From: Anaeromyces robustus
Taxonomy: Eukaryota; Neocallimastigomycota; Neocallimastigomycetes; Neocallimastigales; Neocallimastigaceae
NCBI GenBank assembly: GCA_002104895.1
Contig: MCFG01000145.1
Span: 81,878-145,877, forward strand
Direction of reading: 5' to 3'
Length of the DNA: 64,000 nt
Shown here piece after piece: positions 45,862 through 59,531 of this stretch (position 1 is the first letter of the stretch; the number at the start of each line of letters is the position of its first letter). Both the position numbers and the translations under genes were made by a program. Below the pieces are notes generated by a model. It saw only the letters and a list, made by a program, of their open reading frames with translations. It searched no databases and was not told where the DNA came from.

Positions 45862-47083
45862 CTAAACTGGAAGTCTTTTTCCAACAAGTCTATCAGTAAG
45901 CTATTATATTGTAAATTAAAAAAAATATTAAAATATGTATATATTAATTATTAAAATTAATATTATAAATTAAATTGAACATTAATTTTATTTTAAATAA
46001 ATATTAAAATATCTTTTAAACTATTATTATTATTATTATTATTTATTATAATATTTTCAACTTACTCTTCTAACAGCTGGTTTATTTAATATATTACCAA
46101 TGATAGGTAAGTTTCTCATGAATGATAATATTACTGGGAAGAAATCACTAAAAATATAAATAAAAAGGAAAAAAAATAATATTAACGACCATATGTTATT
46201 ATATATTAATTATAAAATTAGTTTTTTATATTATATATAATAAATATATATATATATACCCAAAGAGATTAACGAATCCAAAGAGTTCAATAAATATACC
46301 AATCATTGGCCTATATTAATTAAGAGCAAAAATTATAATAATTAATATTTAAATAAAAAAAAATTTAATAAATATTATAGATATAAAATATATATATAAA
46401 ATATTAAATATATTATAAAAATAATTTATTTATAATAATTACCATTTTAAGAATACTAAGAATATACCAGTAAAGAAACATACTGTACCGAATATTTTCT
46501 GCTTTCTCTTAAAGAATAATATAGTTCTTACAAATCCAATAACAATTGTTATACCAGCTAAGAATAATATCTAATAATATTTATAATATTAATAGCAATA
46601 TATTAATATCAACATTAATATATAATAGATATCTTTTATTCCATACAAAAAAAAAAAAAAAAAAAAAAAGATTTATAATATTTATTATGCTACAAAATTT
46701 TTATTTTTATATGTATAATATAAAATATATATAATATAAAATATATAGTAGTATTATTTTTTTTTAAAATGAACTCTATATTTACATTTCCTATAGCTAT
46801 GAATCCAGCATCGAAGAATAGAATAATACCTAATACCATAAAGGCTATACCAAAGGCAGTTAAACCGACACCGATTTCTATTTATTATTATTATTATTAT
46901 TATTTTTTTTTTTTTTAAATTTCGATATTTGGAATAAAAGAATGAGCATTAAGTAATATTATAATATTTAAATTAATTTATTTTATTTTTTTATAATTTA
47001 TATTATTTTTTTTTCTACATTTCTAAAATTAATAATTATTAATTTATATACATTTTCAACTTACTTTGTAAATCTGTCAACAT
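45862..47083 (-). CDS. GOT1: Golgi transport protein Got1 (GOLT1)
   Basis: Six exons on the minus strand: 47065-47083, 46786-46877, 46443-46570, 46260-46310, 46066-46147, 45862-45900; 136 residues, close to the 138 of human GOLT1B. It begins MLTDLQKIGVGLTAFGIAFM, matching the family start SLTDTQKIGxGLTGFG. Four membrane helices follow: LTAFGIAFMVLGIILFF, GNILFLAGITIVIGF, GTVCFFTGIFLVFLKWPMIG and IELFGFVNLFGDFFPVILSF. The conserved FFDAGFIAIGN and RNLPIIGNIL motifs are present. Got1 is a tetraspanning membrane protein of ER-Golgi transport vesicles. All splice junctions fall inside conserved sequence, so the model is secure. All five acceptors are TAG. Confidence 0.96.
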
Positions 47084-50040
47084 TTTCGATTTCTTTATAT
47101 ATATAAAATTTTAAGTTTTAATGAGAGTTTGGATAGATTTATTATTTATTGATTTTTATTATTATTTTATTTGATAATATTGTAATATATATAAAAAAAA
47201 AAAATGTATAAACTGTATTAATTTAATTGAATCTATATTCCTATTATAATAATTAAAAAAATATATGAAACCTATGTATAAAAAATAATATAAATATATA
47301 TGTATAGATAATATAATATGAAAGTTAAATTTAATATTAATATTATTATAATAATTTGTTTTTTAAAGAATCTTTTTAAAAAAAGTTTATTTTATTTTTT
47401 ATTTTTTCAATTTTTCATCAATATTATTTATTATTTTATGAATTGAATATGAAGACAATATTTTTCTACTCTTTATTTATATTATCACATCTAAAGGGTT
47501 TTCAATTTTTTATTGAATTATAATATTATTCATTTAAATAATAGTCTTAATTATTTCAACTTTATAAATAATTTGTATATATAGTTGCAAATACTTTATA
47601 TATAAATTCATTTCTTTACAATTTCATTAATAGTTATTTTAAAAGATATATTATATTACAATGCTTCCCGTATATTACACTTAATTCTTATTTAATAAGT
47701 ATGATATAGCTTTTAATATACATTTGATTATTTTTTTTATGAATATGAAATGGCTCTTAATATATATTTTAATATATTTTTTACGAAAATGTTACTGTTT
47801 TGATACTATAACACTGTTATATTTTTAACTTCTTAATAATAATAATAATATTTAAATATATTTTTCATTTTTTTTTTATTGTTATTACAAATATTATTTA
47901 TAATATTGAATATTGCCTTCTTTTTATATTTATATTATATTCAAATGAGTACCATCAATTACAAATTTAAATAAAAACATTTTGTATTTATGTTTATATT
48001 TATATTTATATTCATATTTATATTTATGTTTATATAAAAAAAAATAGACTTTACTTTTTTTTTTAATTATTAAATTTTAAAGTATAGGATTGAAAATGAA
48101 GTAAAAATAAATAATTATAATAATAAATAAAAAAATTGAATAGGCCTTTCTTCTTTTATTAATTATTATAATTAATTATTCCTCTAGTTTTTTTTTTATT
48201 TTTGGTTGTTTTCTTTATTATATTCTTTTCTGTAATTATTTTAGTTTTATTTTATTTTAATTTCTTTTTTAATAAAAGATAATAGAGAAAAAAGATAAAA
48301 AAAAGCACAACTTTTACTAAATTCTTTTAAAAAAAAAATAAATATTTTTTTTATAATTAATATTGCTATTTTTATTTTATTTTTTTTTTTTTATATTAAT
48401 ATTTTATTTGTTGTTATTTGTTTTTGTTTTTATTATTTACAAAGAAAAAAAAAAAAAGTTAATTAATAAATGATATAAATAAAAAAAATTAAATGTTATT
48501 TGAAATAAAATTTTCTGATTTTTTTAATCAAATAATAATTAAACAAATTTTTTTATATATTTGCTTAATTATAATTTGATTTTATTTTTATTTTATTATA
48601 TTTGGTATATATATTATAAATCTATTTATAATATATTAAATTTAATTTAATTATAATCAAATCATTGAAAAAAATAGAAATCTGTACAAATAATAAAACA
48701 TATAATATATTTAATAACAGAGAAAAAAAATAAAAATATAAATATAAATATTATATAATAAAATAAAAGAGAATATAAGAAAATAAAATAAAATAAAATA
48801 AAATAAAATAAAATAAAATAAAATAAAATAAAATAAAATAAAATAAAATAAAATAAAATAAAATAAAATAAAATAAAATAAAATAAAATATATTTATTAT
48901 TTTTATAAATAATATTAATTTTTTTTATTATTAAATTATTATTATTAAATTATTATTATTATATCTTTTTTTTTTCTTCTTTAATTATATAACCAAAAGT
49001 TTAAATAAGAAATTTAAAAATAGATAAAAACCTATTAATAATTTGTTTTTTTAAGAGTATAATATATTAAATTAAATTAAAAATTATATCAAATTATATA
49101 CATTATAATATACTGAATATATTATAGCCATAAAACATTAAATAACATTTATATAAACTTTGATAATACAGAATATTAAAGCATATATTTTAATACTATT
49201 TTTTTTTTCTATTTTTCTTTTTTTTCTTTTTTTTCTTTTATCTTTTAATATAAAATTTTTCCAATTGTTTATCATTAATATTTTATTATTTAATAGAATT
49301 AAGAAAAAAATAATAATTATTAATTATATATTTTATAAAATGATAAAATTAATGATTTATTTTATATTTTATAATAATAATAATAGAATTAATCTTTTAT
49401 TATTACAAAGTATTAATATATATTTAAGTAATGATATATGTCAATAATTAAATTAGAGATGTATAAATATTATAATATAAAAAGAAAATAAATATAATAA
49501 TAATAATATATAGAAAAAAAAAATTTATAAATTTCTATATATATATTATATTATTATATTTTTTTTTTTTTTTTTTTATTTCTATTTTCTAATATTTATT
49601 TGGTTTATTTATTAATTTATAAAAAGTTTATAATATATATATTAATATAATTTTATACAATTTTATTATAAATTTAACATTATTTTTATGTTTAATTTAT
49701 ATATAATTTATTAGAAAAATATTATTATATATATTTGGTTTTTATTGAAGGTTTTGTTTTTTCGTTAAATAATAAAATTATAATTAATTCATAATTCTAT
49801 TATTTAATTTTATTTATAAAAATAAGTAATAATAAAAAAAAAAAATTATGTAATTGATAATATAAAAAAAAAAAAAATTTGATAATGTAATAAAATATAG
49901 AAAAAAAAATTATTATTTTTTGATAAATAATTAATTGGAAAAGAAAAAAAAAAAAATTAAATATAAAAAGATTAGAAAAATAAATATTTAAAAAAAAAAT
50001 AAATAATATTAAAAGTAAAAGATATTTTATTCTGTTTTGC

Positions 50041-50075
<35 letters not shown>

Positions 50076-50156
50076 TTATTATTATTATTTGTTTGATTGC
50101 TTGCTTTATTTTTGTTTTTATTTTTTATTTTTATTTTAATTTATTTTATTTTATTC

Positions 50157-50200
<44 letters not shown>

Positions 50201-50348
50201 TTTAATTTTGTTTTAATTATTTTTTGCTTTACTTCGCTTTTTTTTTTTTTTTTTTTTGTAGTTTTTCTTTTCTTTTTTTATTTTTATAATTATTATTAAT
50301 ATGATTTTTTAAATGCGATATGTTATATTATTATTATTTATTTAAAAG
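47084..50348. other. 3.3-kb intergenic region
   Basis: No convincing gene. Forward frames such as 49160-49447 are Phe/Ile/Leu-rich translations of T-rich DNA with no support. Contains an AAATA pentanucleotide repeat (listed), a (TTTATA)n run near 47990-48030, (TTA)n at 50046-50075 and a poly(T) tract of over 35 bases at 50160-50195. Confidence 0.65.
48781..48890. repeat. (AAATA)22 pentanucleotide repeat
   Basis: 110 bases of perfect AAATA units. Confidence 0.97.
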
Positions 50349-52908
50349 TTATGATTGAAATTCAAAACAATATTTTTTATAATCATTTTGATAATGTTGT
50401 ATAATTTTAAAACATTCCAAAGCTATTTTATCAGAACCAATAAATGGTAACATTTCTTGATAATAATGAAGTAATTTTATATATCTTTCAACATAAAGGG
50501 ATATTCTTGGTACTACTAAATCTTCAACGGCCTTTAATGATTTTGAATTAAGATTCGATGATAAAAATTCAATGGAAGAATTATTAGAAGATACTTTTGG
50601 AAGAGAAATAACTTCATTTGCTGAATTTATTTCTTTTTCTTTATCTTCCTCTTCCTCTTCTTTCTTATTTATTTTATTAGTTACTTTTATAATTTCTTTA
50701 TCTTTCTTTTCTTTTGTTGTATTTCCTTCTGTTTTAATAGGATTTTCTTTTTCTTTTTCTTTATCTTCTTTTCTCAATATCTTTTCATTTTGATTTTCAA
50801 CTTCATTATTATTTTCTTCATTATTTTTATTTTCATCTTCATTTTCATCTTCATCTTCATCTTCATCTTTATTATCCTTTTCTTTACCTTTTTTATTATT
50901 TATTAATTTAGATGGTAATTGTAATGAATTAGTTTGATCTTGTTCAGAAGTAGAATGATTATTTTCATTCTTTTCATTAAAAAGTATAATCTTTTCAGCT
51001 TCGACAAGCCAAGTACCAGCTAAAATTACAACTACTCTTTCAAATTTTAACATAATATCTGGATAATAATCATTTTCTTCTTCAAATAAGGAAGTAAATG
51101 ATAAAGAATCATTATCTAATGAAATATTGGTAATCTTTTCAAGGATTTCATGAGCTTTTTCAATACTACGTTTTGCAATATTATATTTCTTCTTTTGTAC
51201 CATTAACCAAGTGAAAAGTGAAAGTGTAATAAATTGACGAGTTGAATCAGATATAAAGTAGAAAGTAGAATAATTCATAGATTGATAGGTTGATGGATGA
51301 GCAATACCTAATTTATTATTAGTAGTTAATGAAGTTTCGGTTGTAGTTATTGTTTCTGGTATAGTTTCAGTCTTAAATTCTGAAATATATTCTTCTTCAT
51401 CTTCTTCATCTTCTTCATTATTATTATTATTATTATTTTCTTTTCCTTTTCTATTATTTAATTTTTCTTGAACTTTTTCTTCTAATTCAGATGAAGAATA
51501 AGAATAAAGATCATCACTATAAGTAGATCTTGGTTCTTCATTTAAATCTTCATTATCATTTACAACATCAGAATAATAGGATGTTACAGATGATATAATC
51601 AATTTTCTAAATTGTTCAGCGTAAAAGAGGTGAACATTAATTTTATCCATATTACTTTCAGATATAACAGGTTTAAGATATTCCTTTTTCCAGGATACCA
51701 TAATCCAAAGCATTTGAGAATACCAATAAAGATTAATATCATTAACAATTAAAGAACTATTAGCAACTTTAATAATAGCTTCTAAAATTTTATCAATCTT
51801 CATCATTTTATCTTGTTCTTTATCTTTCTTTTCTCTATCTGTTATTAATTTACCAACAATTTTATTAATTGGGGCTTCCAAAGTAGAAAACAAATAATCA
51901 GATGAAATATAATAACTGGATAAAGAAAGATAATCATTTTTAATTTCTTCTTTAATTTGATTATTATCCATACTTTGTTCACTTAAAGTTACACTATTTT
52001 CTAATTCGGAATCGGTTTCAATTTCAGCGGTTTCACCCGATTTAATTACAGTGGATGGAGCCATATAAATATATTTCAATCCATATTCCTTAAAAGTATC
52101 TAATAAACCATCATATTTATAAGCCGTAGAAAATGTAATTAAAAGACATTTTTGATTAGAGAAATCATATAAACTATTACTCATTTCAATAGTATGATGA
52201 TCTAAGAAAGAAATCCAATGACCTTTAGCAAAGAATTCTTCACTCTTCTTAGTATTATCATTAATATAATTTAAAATGAAATCAATAGCACTATTTTCAA
52301 TATTAATCTTTCTTTTTCTTTTATAATCATCGAATTTTTTACTACGTTTTAAATTTTTATCATATTCTTCCTTATCTTCCTTCTTTTTAGAAACGTATTC
52401 ATTACCTTTTTTCCAAATACGAATAGCAATCATTTTACCAAATGGCATATTTCTGAAATTCATATAGAATTGAATAGCTGTTGTATATAAAATATAAGCA
52501 CAAGTGGAATAAGATATTTCATTTGTAACAAAATGAATATTATTTATAATTTGTAAAGAAGTATAGAATACAGCAAGTAATGATTGTTGAGATTTATTTT
52601 TTGCAATTAAAATTTCTCTTTCAATCATACGACAATGACTTAAAATAAGTTTAGTATATGAGAATTTTTTCAAATAATATATTTTTTCAAATAAACGTAA
52701 ACTAATTTTTGATACAACTAAAGCAATAATTTCTGTAAAGATTTTATTAAATAATAAAATCTTATCAAAGATAGAATACTTTTCAATAGAAGATATACAT
52801 TTATTTCTTGATTCTCTACAAATACCTGTTATTCTTTTTCCAATGATTACTATTATGGAAAATACAAATATATAAAAGGCAAAAGCAACAAAGAAGTTTC
52901 TATTTATA

Positions 52909-52957
<49 letters not shown>

Positions 52958-55497
52958 TATTAATCATTAAAGAATTATTTATTAATAATATGTATTAATA
53001 TGTATTAAATAAAATAAAATAAAAATTAAACAAAAAAAAAAAAAAAAATAAAAAAAAAAAAAAAAAAAAAACTTACTCATCCATTCTAGCGAATTTAGAT
53101 TTCATATATTGATAGAATGATGATTGTTCATATGTAGATGGATTAGAAGAATTTTCAGATCTTGCCAATAAAACTTTACCTTGACTACCATCAACATAAT
53201 TTTCATAGGACATAGAATCAGAATTACTATTAAGATATGATCCATATTCGAATAAACCAACAGAGAAAAGTAATAAAGAAACCATTAAAGTAGTAAAAGT
53301 AGAATCTGAATTGAAATTATTAATGTTATTTTGTGGATTTTCTCTTTCACCAGATAATACATCCAACATTGTTCCTTCATCCTCATTTGATGAAGTAGAA
53401 GAATCAGAAGAATTAATTTGAGTTGGTGATGGTGAATCGGAAGAATAAATATGTGGAGGAGAAGCTTCTTGTACAGGTTGTTGTTTGTCCTTTTCTTTCT
53501 TTTGAGCTTTTTCTGGCAATGAAGAAGAAGAAGAACTTGCAGTAATAACTTTTTTAGTTTTACTTTTAGATTTAGCTTTAGCTTTTATTTTATTATTAGT
53601 TGTTGAAGTTGAAGTTGAAGTTGAAATTTCTTCTTCATTATTAGTTGGATTAGTCAATTTATCGTCATAAAGATCATTATTTTCTTGTGTAAATTGAGTT
53701 AACATTTCATCACCTCCAATTTTCTTTATAAATTCATAAAGACGTTTATTTTCTTCTTTTAAATCTGTACTAGTTTTCTTTAAATGAACAATATAATCGG
53801 TGGCAGATTTTAATACAGTAGCTTTATTTAATTTACGAGCTGCTGGAATACCATCAATAATTAAAGATTCATCAATTTTAACGACATCTTCATCTCCTCC
53901 ATTTTTCTTTTCTCTTTCTTTAATATTTTTGGTATATTGAAGAGCTGGAATAACATCTTGTAATTGTTTTATTCTATCATTTATATTATTTCTATATTTT
54001 CTTTCAATAGCATTATGAGCAACTTTTTTCTGATGTTTAATAACTTGTAATGGAATAACAGGAGCTATAGGTTCATTGGTTTTTAATCTAGAAATGGCCA
54101 TTTTCATTTCACTTTTTTCTTGAGTTTTAACCCAACTTACAGAATTAAGTTTAGGGTTGGAAGATGAACTTGAAGGATTATTCATATTTAATGGATATTT
54201 GGAAGATGAAATTGGATTAGTAGTAGAAGTAGATGCAGAAGAAAAATTACCTGATGTATTATTTAATAAATTTTCATTACTAACATCTGTAGCTACTCCT
54301 TCAATTTTTACTTTTTTCATTGCAGAATCCCTTTCAATTATTTTATTATTTGTTTTATTATCAGAAATAATATTTTCTTTAGGAGAAGTATTTGTTTGAA
54401 TAGTTTCAGTTGCTCCTATAGGTAATACAGATGTTTCAGTAACTGTAATTGGTTGTTGTTGTTGTTGTTGTTGTTGTTGTTGAAGTTGTTGTATATGTGT
54501 ATGAGTTGTTACAGGTTGTAGTTGGGATTGCATTTGGAATTGTGGTTGTGTTTGTTGATGTTGTTCATTAGTAGTTATTATATTATTTAAAGAATTTACT
54601 AAATTTGGAGAAATAAAATTAGAATTTTGATCAACAAAATTTTTATTATTATTATTATTATTAATATTATTAGTATTATTAGTATTAGTATTAGTATTAG
54701 TATTATTATTATTATTATTAAGAATATTATGATTTTCTTTATCTGATTCATTTATACCTTTTGATTGATTGGGTTGAATAAGCTGTATATAATTATATGG
54801 TTCAGATCCTGTTTCAACCTTGACTGGTGCATGCATATTGGGTATAAAACAACTTGTTATTTCATTACTTGTTGAAGATGGCGTAGTAACCATAGTACTT
54901 GGTATTGTTGTAACTGTATTTGGAGTAGTAACCATTACTGTATCCATATTTTGTGGCGTATTCGTAATTATCGTATTAATAATATGAGGAATTTGATTAA
55001 TAGGCATTCCTTCAGTTGTTACATTATTATGATCTTTATCATTTATATATTGAATAACATATTGATCTTGATTAGTCGATCCGTAATTATTTAAAGGTAA
55101 ATTCATTACAACATTTGAATTTAAACCATTTGGTTGAATGTTAGTTGTATTTACTACAGTAGATGGTAATGTATAGTTTTGTGTATGATTCTCCGAAATT
55201 TTTTTCATTTTTTTAGTATTATTATTATTAATATTTATTGTATTAATATCTGGCATTGTTTCTTTTCTTTTCTTATTAATAGTAGTTCCAGTAATATCAA
55301 TATTATTTCCTTGATTATAAATTATTGGATAATTAGTATTATGTACATTATTATTATTATTATTTGGTATTATGTTCATCTTTCCATTGATAAGTTCTCG
55401 CATATCAACACCTTTTTTTTTATAAAATAAATTATATTGTATAGAAAAAAAAGTTATATTTAAATAAAATTTTTAATTAAATAATATAATAAATAGA

Positions 55498-55532
<35 letters not shown>

Positions 55533-56167
55533 AACAAAAAAAAAAAAGAAAAATAGAAAAAATTTATTTATTATTTAATATATTAGTTAATTAATTTTTT
55601 AATTTATTTATTTAATATATTCATATTTATTTATTTATTTATTATTTTTATTTATTATATTAATAAAAACAATAATATAAAATTACATATTATGTATAAA
55701 AAAAAAAAAAACCTACTTTTAAATGGTTCACTTGTTGTTGGAAAAGTAACAGGTATATTTACTTCATTTTCTAATGATATTGTATTATTAATATTCTGAA
55801 TAGTATTCATATTTTGCATCATATGAGGATTATTAATATTATTAGTATTTATAAATTGATGTTGAGGAACAATAGGAGTTATTGTTGCAGTTGTAGTTGC
55901 CATAGAATTTATATTTTCAGCTGTGGTATTAATTGTATTTATTTGATTTTGATGATAATGATTCACTGAAGATTGATCCATAGTATTCAAAAAATGATTC
56001 AAATGATTATCTGATAATTTTATATTTAAAATTCCTTTTGCATTTTGAATGTCATTAGATATTTGATTTAATAGGGAAATGTCAACATTTTCTTCCCCAT
56101 TTTGAGAATTATTTAACATAGATAACTGCCAATCAATTGGCATATCATCAAAGTATAACATATCCAT
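50349..56167 (-). CDS. SRE1: Sterol regulatory element-binding protein (membrane-bound bHLH-Zip, Sre1/SREBP type)
   Basis: Three exons on the minus strand: 55717-56167, 53077-55411 and 50349-52899; about 1778 residues. SREBPs are ER membrane transcription factors whose N-terminal half is released by proteolysis and enters the nucleus. Visible in order: an acidic N-terminus (MDMLYFDDMPIDWQLSM); a long Asn/Gln/Thr-rich region; a bHLH-zipper at about 616-700 with AHNAIERKYRNNINDRI, whose Tyr in the basic region is diagnostic of SREBP, and KLNKATVLKSATDYIVHLK in helix 2; a first membrane helix near 857-877 (TLMVSLLLFSVGLFEYGSYL); a lumenal loop of about 52 residues; a second helix near 931-949 (FFVAFAFYIFVFSIIVIIG); and a C-terminal domain of 829 residues with acidic low-complexity inserts. 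The joining of exons 2 and 3 rests on donor GTAAGT, acceptor ATAG, exact phase and the expected hairpin topology. The poly-Leu stretch just upstream of exon 3 is intronic repeat. Confidence 0.9.
52918..52955. repeat. (AAT)n repeat in the second SREBP intron
   Basis: About 12 triplets next to an AT run. Read on the minus strand they mimic a hydrophobic poly-Leu helix fused in frame to exon 3, but the acceptor at 52900-52901 removes them. Confidence 0.85.
55499..55534. repeat. (AAAT)n repeat in the first SREBP intron
   Basis: About nine tetranucleotide units within the 305-base intron. Confidence 0.85.
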
Positions 56168-57968
56168 TTTCTTTTTCTTTTTCTTTTAAATATATTGATA
56201 TATTTTTCTATTATATTATATTATATTATATTTTGTTTTTTTTTTTTTTTTTTATGTTTCTTTTTATATATATTGTATTATTATATATTTGAATATTTTA
56301 TAAATTATGAAATTCAAAGATATAAAATTTACTTTTACTATTTTATTATTTGTAGTAATTATTTATCTAAGAAAAGTCTAATATATTGATATATTTGTTT
56401 TTAAGTGTAATTAAACAAATATTATTCTATTTTATTCACTTTCTAAACCACTATTTAATATTATTAAATATATATATAAATATATATATTAATATTATTC
56501 TATAATACTAATATAAGATTTACTATATAAAAAACTAAATTTTACGAAAATTAAAATGAGTTTCATTAAATATTTTACTTATATAAAGTATGTATTAAAT
56601 AAATAACAACCTTAAATAATATCTAATATCTACTTACAATATATTTATATATTATTTGGTGTTTTCAATAAAAACAAAAAAGATATAATAATTTTATATT
56701 AATTATTTCTATTATTAATATATCTATTTCTTTTCTTGTTTTTAATTTATTTTATTTTTATTATCTTTTGTTTTGTTTTTATTTTTCTTTTTGTTTTTTT
56801 TTTTATTTATTGTTTTTATGTAATAATTACACAATAATTAATTATTTTATTAAAAATATAAAATAAATAATTATTAAACTCTTTTTATTTATTTTATTTT
56901 GGTTGTTACTTCTATATATTTAATTTTTTTTTTTATTCTTTTTATTTTTTTCTTTTTATATATTTCAATTTACAATTATTTTAATTTATTTTTATCTTTT
57001 TTATTTTAAAAGAAAAAGAAGAAAAGAAAAGAAAAAAAAAAAAAAAAAAAAAAAAACTCAATAAATAATTATGCTTATTATTATTATTTTTTTACAAAAA
57101 TAAAAATAGTTTATGATATTTATAATATAACAATAAAGTAATATAAATAATACAATATTAAATTATAAATAAAATTATAATTAAGATTATTTCTTTTTTT
57201 AATATTATTATAATTTATTTTATATTAATTTATTTTTTTTATTTATTACTTCAAAAAAAAAAATTAGGTAAAATTTTAAACTTTATTTCAATTACTTAAA
57301 TTAAAAAATATATTAACAACATATATTGTAATATATTTATTTAATTCAATTGATTATTTATAAAGAAAGACATGAAAAAAAATCATACCACATTTTTTTA
57401 AAATGATAATAATCGTATTGGGTAATAATTGTATTATAAATATATATAATATAAATTTTAATTTTATTAAAAATTTACTGGGACAATACACAATATTTAA
57501 TACATTACATTAAATATATATTAAAATATTTGTAATATATTTTTAATCATATAAATAATGTAAACATTTAATAATACGTAATGTAAATAATGCATAATGA
57601 AATGTATATATATTGGATATGGAAAATCTTTCTTCAAATTTCCACCTAATAAAAATTATTTTAATTAGTAATGATATTAGTTATAAACTTTAATATTAAT
57701 AAAAATTAAATCTTATTAATAATTATGGAATTTAAATGTGGAATATTAAAAAAAAATCACCTATTTTACATATTAATTTTTTTTTTTAATAAAACATTTT
57801 AACCTTTTAAGTATGTATTGAATTTTTCATACATTTATATCTATATTTTTTTTTTTAAAAAATTTCATATTATTATCATTTGAAAATTACAACTATAATT
57901 ATAATTATAAAGTTACAATTACAATTAAGGCAGTAAATTTATAATTATTATTATATAATATAAATAAT

Positions 57969-58089
57969 ATCTTTCTATATTATACAATTTATATGGTATT
58001 TTTTTTTTTTTTATCTTTCTACATTATACAATTTATATGGTATTTTTTTTTATCTTTTTATATTATATAATTTATGTGGTAATTTTTTA
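57969..58089. repeat. Three tandem copies of an ATCTTTCTATATTATACAAT unit
   Basis: Units of 38-44 bases at about 57969, 58013 and 58051, each with TTTATATGGTA and a T tract. The copies diverge progressively and the T tract shortens from left to right. Confidence 0.85.
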
Positions 58090-58138
58090 TCTTATATTTT
58101 TTTATCTTATTTAAGAATGAAAAAAAAAAAATACTAAT

Positions 58139-58380
58139 TTCATAAAATACATATAAATTAAATTTTTTTAAAAAAAAAAAAACTGCTTTTTCATATACAT
58201 CTTTTAAATTTTCGTTGTATAGAATGAAAAAAAATAATAATAAGAAAAAAAAATACGTATAATATAATAAGACAAAAAAAGTAATATCATAAAATACATA
58301 TATAAATTAAATGTTTTTTTTAAAAAAAAAACAAAAAAAAAAACTACTTTTTCATATACATCTTTCAAATTTTCATTGTT
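58139..58380. repeat. Direct duplication, two copies about 150 bases apart
   Basis: A stretch running from ATAAAATACATATA through CTTTTTCATATACATCTTT to TTTTCGTTGT occurs at about 58140-58216 and again at about 58287-58379 with a few substitutions and longer A runs. Confidence 0.8.
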
Positions 58381-58721
58381 ATTATAAATTATTAATATAA
58401 TGATAACTTAACTATTAAGTTAGAATATATTTTTACTCAAAAATTTAAATTATTATATATATTTAAATTAAAAAATAGTATAAAAGTAAAAAGTGTTTCA
58501 TATTAATTCATATTAATATATGTGTTTTGAAAAAAAAAATATATATAATATAATTTTTATTCTTTTGTAAAAATTTTATTGAATAAATCATTTTATACTT
58601 TTATTAATTAACTCAATTCCATTTTTTATTGATAATTTGTATAATATATCATTATAAAATACAATTTTAATATTATAATTATGTGATAGTTATTATATAT
58701 ACTATATGCATATGCAATTCT

Positions 58722-58764
58722 TTTTTTTTTTTTAAATTTTACAAACCGATAAAGTTCTTTTTTA

Positions 58765-58795
<31 letters not shown>

Positions 58796-58926
58796 ACAAA
58801 CCGATAAAGTTCTTTTTTATTTTTTTTTTTTTTTTTTTTTTTAAATTTTACAAACCGATAAAGTTCTTTTTTATTTTTTTTATTTTTTTTTTTTTTTAAA
58901 TTTTACAAACCGATAAAGTTCTTTTT
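58722..58926. repeat. Four tandem copies of a 54-55 bp unit
   Basis: The unit is a T tract followed by AAATTTTACAAACCGATAAA and GTTCTTTTTTAT. The ACAAACCGATAAAGTTC core starts at 58741, 58796, 58850 and 58905 and is identical in all four copies. Confidence 0.92.
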
Positions 58927-59531
58927 TATAATTCTATAAACAGATAAATATTAAAATTTTTTAAGAAAATATTAATAATAAATACAAAAATTTTTTTCTC
59001 CAAATCTATGTCAAATTTAAGGAAACTGATTATTATTATTGTTAATTATTATATATATGTATAATAGTTAAATATGTAAAAATAATTGTGACATATTATA
59101 ATTATAATATTAATGACTTTTTAAAATCTTTAATTATTTTTATATAATTCTCAAATCTTTAAACTATGATTACATATTTATGATTGCTTTTATAATATAT
59201 ATTTAAATAAATAAATTCAATTAGTAATATTTACGATTATTTTATACAATATATTTAAATGAACAAATAGATACAAATTATTATTACTATAAGTATTAAT
59301 TGTAATATAATATAATAATATCATTTTTTATTTTTTTTTTATAATCTTTTTTCAATAGACATTTATAATAATATATTGTTATTGTAATATATACCATTAT
59401 TTAAATATAAGAATTTTTATAAAATAAAATATATAATATCTAGTTTAAGGATATGAGGGTTAATAATACATTAATATATATAATGGGATTATAGATGATA
59501 AATAAACATGAGAAAACTTTAAATAGAGTTT

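Noticed and set aside
49160-49447. 95-codon Phe/Ile-rich frame
   Set aside because: It lacks homology and conserved splice signals, and matches what T-rich DNA yields by chance.
52900-52967. Poly-Leu segment as the second membrane helix of SREBP
   Set aside because: It is intronic AAT repeat. The only acceptor that keeps phase lies at 52900-52901, and a normal helix follows directly in exon 3.
50349-55411. A separate bHLH gene and a separate membrane protein gene
   Set aside because: The bHLH frame ends in a GTAAGT donor one codon before its stop, and the downstream frame begins with a helix in matching phase. Together they give the standard SREBP layout.
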